Shown here: positions 5,142-7,306 of the stretch, piece after piece
Numbering within the stretch: the first letter of the stretch is position 1
Layout: every line of letters starts with the position of its first letter
The notes under the pieces: model-generated
Seen by the model: only the letters and a program-made list of their open reading frames with translations
Databases searched by the model: none
Told to the model about the DNA's origin: nothing
Origin: CAZGMN01 sp964526905
GTDB taxonomy: Bacteria > Acidobacteriota > Aminicenantia > Aminicenantales > Aminicenantaceae
DNA: 7,306 nucleotides
Reading direction: 5' to 3'
Assembly: GCA_964526905.1 (NCBI GenBank)
Contig: CAZGMN010000161.1
Location: forward strand, 1-7,306
Translations under genes and position numbers: made by a program

Positions 5142-7306
5142 ATGATTGAAAGAATAATCTCGTTTTCTTTAGAGCAGAAAGCCTTGGTCATCGTGTGTGT
5201 CATCATTTTAGTTGCACTCGGGATTTACTCTTTCCTCAGATTGCCGGTCGATGCCTTTCCCGATGTCACAAACATCCAGGTCGAGATTCTGAGCTCTGCA
5301 CCAGGCCGCTCTCCGCTTGAGGTGGAGAAATTTGTGACCTATCCCATCGAGATGACGATGCGAGGCCTGCCAGGGCTGAGGCAATTGCGCTCTGTCTCGA
5401 AATTTGGCTTGTCGGTCATCACCGCTGTCTTCGAGGATAATGTCGATATTTATTTTGCCAGGCAGCTTGTCTTAGAAAGGCTGATAGAGGCCAAAGAGAA
5501 TGTTCCTGAAGATGTGGATATCTCCTTGGGGCCGGTGGCGACGGCCATGGGTGAAATCTATCAATACACCTTGGAAGGAAATGAGCCTTCGGATGAAAGA
5601 GGAATGGTCGATTATTTGACCGAATTGCGAACCATTCAGGATTGGATCATAAGCCCTATCTTAAAAGCTATTCCCGGAGTCAATGAAGTCAATTCTTTCG
5701 GCGGCTACATAAAGCAGTATCAAGTCTTTGCCGACCCTGATAAATTGACCAAGTATGCGCTTTCCCTGAATGATGTGGTCGAGGCCCTAAAGAGAAATAA
5801 TAAGAATGTCGGAGGGAATGTGCTCGAGGAGCATTCCCAGCAGTATCTGATTCGTGGGGTGGGGCTCCTCGAATCCGTCGAAGAGATAAAAAGCATCGTC
5901 CTCAAGTCTCAGGCTGGGATTCCGGTCTTTATCCGAGACGTAGCCGATGTTGAAACAGGGCATGCTGTGCGGCAGGGTGCTTCTGTGAAAAATGGAGAGA
6001 AAGAAGTCGTGGGTGGAATCGTGATGATGCTTCGCGGCTCAAACAGCCGGGAGGTTGTCAGGAGAATCGAGAGAGAAGCCGAAGAAATCAACGGAGGCAG
6101 CCTGCTTCCTAAAGGCCTGAAGATCAAACCTTTTTATAAAAGATCGGACATTATCAGGGAAAGCATCGAGACTGTGAGCCGCGCGCTCACAGGAGGGGCT
6201 TTCTTTGTCATCATCGTCCTCTATCTTTTCTTGAGGAGCTTCAGGGGGTCTCTGATTGTTATTCTTGCCCTGCCCCTCTCAGCCCTCTCGACATTCATCA
6301 TTATGAAACAGGTGGGCCTGACAGCTAACCTTATGTCACTTGGCGGGCTGGCCATCTCGATTGGAATGATCATCGATGCCACAATCATCCAGGTTGAGAA
6401 CGTCCAGAGGCATCTTTCAAGATCAGACAACTCAAAGCTCAAGTTCGCTAATGTGCTCAGAGCTGTCCTGGAGGTAAGGAAACCGACCATCTTCGGAGAG
6501 TTAATTATCGCTTTAACCTTCATTCCGATTATGACTCTTCAAGGAATCGAAGGAAAGATGTTTTCTCCGCTCGCCTTCACCATCACCATCGTCCTTCTAT
6601 CTTCTCTTATCCTTTCCGTCTTTGTTGTCCCTGTTCTTTGCTTGTTGACATTAAGGTCAGGTAAAGAGAAAAAAATTTTTTTAATTCACTGGGCAAAAAG
6701 AATCTATTTGCCTGTCCTGCGCTGGGGATTGAGCCACAGAGCTGCGATCCTTGCCTTATCAGGCGCTCTTTTGCTTTTCAGTATCTATTTAATTCCCCGC
6801 CTGGGAACAGAGTTTATTCCCATCATGGATGAAGGCGCCTTTGATATGGACATTCAACTCCTGCCGGGCATTTCGCTCGAAAAATCTTTGGAGATAAGCA
6901 AAGAGGTGGAGAGAACACTCAAGAGATTTCCTGAGCTGGAGACCATCGTCTCCAGGACAGGTCAAACAGGTATTGCTATCGAAGCCAGAGGAGTGGAGAA
7001 GACTGGCTATGTTGGCACATTGAGGCCTCGCTCTGAGTGGAAGAACGCAAGGACAAGAGAGGAGCTGATGCAGAAGATGAGAGAGGCGATGGCAATATTT
7101 CCTGGCATGTCCTTCACTTTCAGTCAGCCCATTGCCTGCCGGATTGATGAGATTGTAGCCGGAACCCGGGCTCAGATTATCGTTAAGTTGTTCGGTGAGG
7201 ATTTAGAGGTCATGAAGACTAAAGTTGATGAGATGGCAAGGGTTCTCTCAAAAATTAGAGGAGCCAAAGACCTTGTTGTTGAGCGAGTTTCAGGCCAGCC
7301 TTATAT
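5142..7306 (+). CDS. Heavy-metal efflux (HME) RND pump, CusA/CzcA family, truncated by the window edge
   Basis: Open from ATG 5142 through the right edge: 721 codons of an expected 1,020-1,060, with no internal stop. This is the inner-membrane proton antiporter of the tripartite system. Visible parts: TM1 (about 12-31), followed by the family motif LPVDAFPDVTN; a first periplasmic porter region; TM2 from about 350; TM3; TM4 with SIGMIIDATIIQVEN (D412, E419, N420); TM5-TM6 to about 500; a cytoplasmic loop; TM7; then RLGTEFIPIMDEG, opening the second periplasmic region (M562 to G565). The TM4 aspartate and the VEN sequence match the proton-relay segment of HME pumps. By eye, the positions equivalent to the three CusA metal-binding methionines (M573, M623, M672) are D570, K620 and E670. 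TM4 has serine where CzcA has the first Asp of DFG. The segment FSQPIACRIDE (660-670) is CzcA-like but carries C666. Family assignment is secure; the metal exported is not determined. Confidence 0.93.
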   Translation, partial: MIERIISFSLEQKALVIVCVIILVALGIYSFLRLPVDAFPDVTNIQVEILSSAPGRSPLEVEKFVTYPIEMTMRGLPGLRQLRSVSKFGLSVITAVFEDNVDIYFARQLVLERLIEAKENVPEDVDISLGPVATAMGEIYQYTLEGNEPSDERGMVDYLTELRTIQDWIISPILKAIPGVNEVNSFGGYIKQYQVFADPDKLTKYALSLNDVVEALKRNNKNVGGNVLEEHSQQYLIRGVGLLESVEEIKSIVLKSQAGIPVFIRDVADVETGHAVRQGASVKNGEKEVVGGIVMMLRGSNSREVVRRIEREAEEINGGSLLPKGLKIKPFYKRSDIIRESIETVSRALTGGAFFVIIVLYLFLRSFRGSLIVILALPLSALSTFIIMKQVGLTANLMSLGGLAISIGMIIDATIIQVENVQRHLSRSDNSKLKFANVLRAVLEVRKPTIFGELIIALTFIPIMTLQGIEGKMFSPLAFTITIVLLSSLILSVFVVPVLCLLTLRSGKEKKIFLIHWAKRIYLPVLRWGLSHRAAILALSGALLLFSIYLIPRLGTEFIPIMDEGAFDMDIQLLPGISLEKSLEISKEVERTLKRFPELETIVSRTGQTGIAIEARGVEKTGYVGTLRPRSEWKNARTREELMQKMREAMAIFPGMSFTFSQPIACRIDEIVAGTRAQIIVKLFGEDLEVMKTKVDEMARVLSKIRGAKDLVVERVSGQPY

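Overview
The window looks like chromosomal DNA from a Gram-negative bacterium of middling GC content. It encodes a TolC-type outer-membrane channel, a lipoprotein adaptor with a clear lipobox, and a secreted glycosidase-like protein. Ribosome binding sites are strong and purine-rich (AGGAGG type). No rRNA or tRNA gene gives a firm taxonomic placement; the gene mix and style would fit an uncultured anaerobic lineage such as Aminicenantes or Acidobacteria, but that is only a guess.

Left part (1-2239). After a short leader with no recognisable gene there is a stand-alone PilZ-domain protein (190-582, +), a probable cyclic-di-GMP receptor. Facing it tail to tail is a secreted glycosyl-hydrolase-like 10 (GHL10/DUF187) protein (653-2239, -) with an embedded three-cysteine CxCxxC motif.

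Middle (2240-2443). A divergent intergenic region of about 200 bases separates the glycosidase-like gene from a rightward operon. It carries a 13-base inverted repeat (12 of 13 positions match) whose arms lie 68 bases apart, a third related motif beside the right arm, and a candidate sigma-70 promoter facing right. This is the best place for shared or metal-responsive control; no regulator gene is present in the window.

Right part (2444-7306). A four-gene operon, (small His/Cys-rich membrane-anchored protein)-(TolC-like channel)-(periplasmic adaptor lipoprotein)-(HME-family RND pump), forms a CusCBA/CzcCBA-type tripartite metal efflux system. The pump is cut by the right edge after 721 codons. 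The last three genes are tightly packed (14-base gap, then a stop codon directly abutting the next ATG). Sequence evidence moves two starts away from the longest open frames: TTG at 2767 for the channel and ATG at 4014 for the adaptor. By eye the pump lacks the CusA methionine triad and also has only one of the two TM4 aspartates of CzcA, so its metal specificity cannot be assigned to either prototype. The leading small protein, with its HxxHCH cluster and an eight-G tract at which a one-base slip would stop translation within three codons, is the least familiar component.
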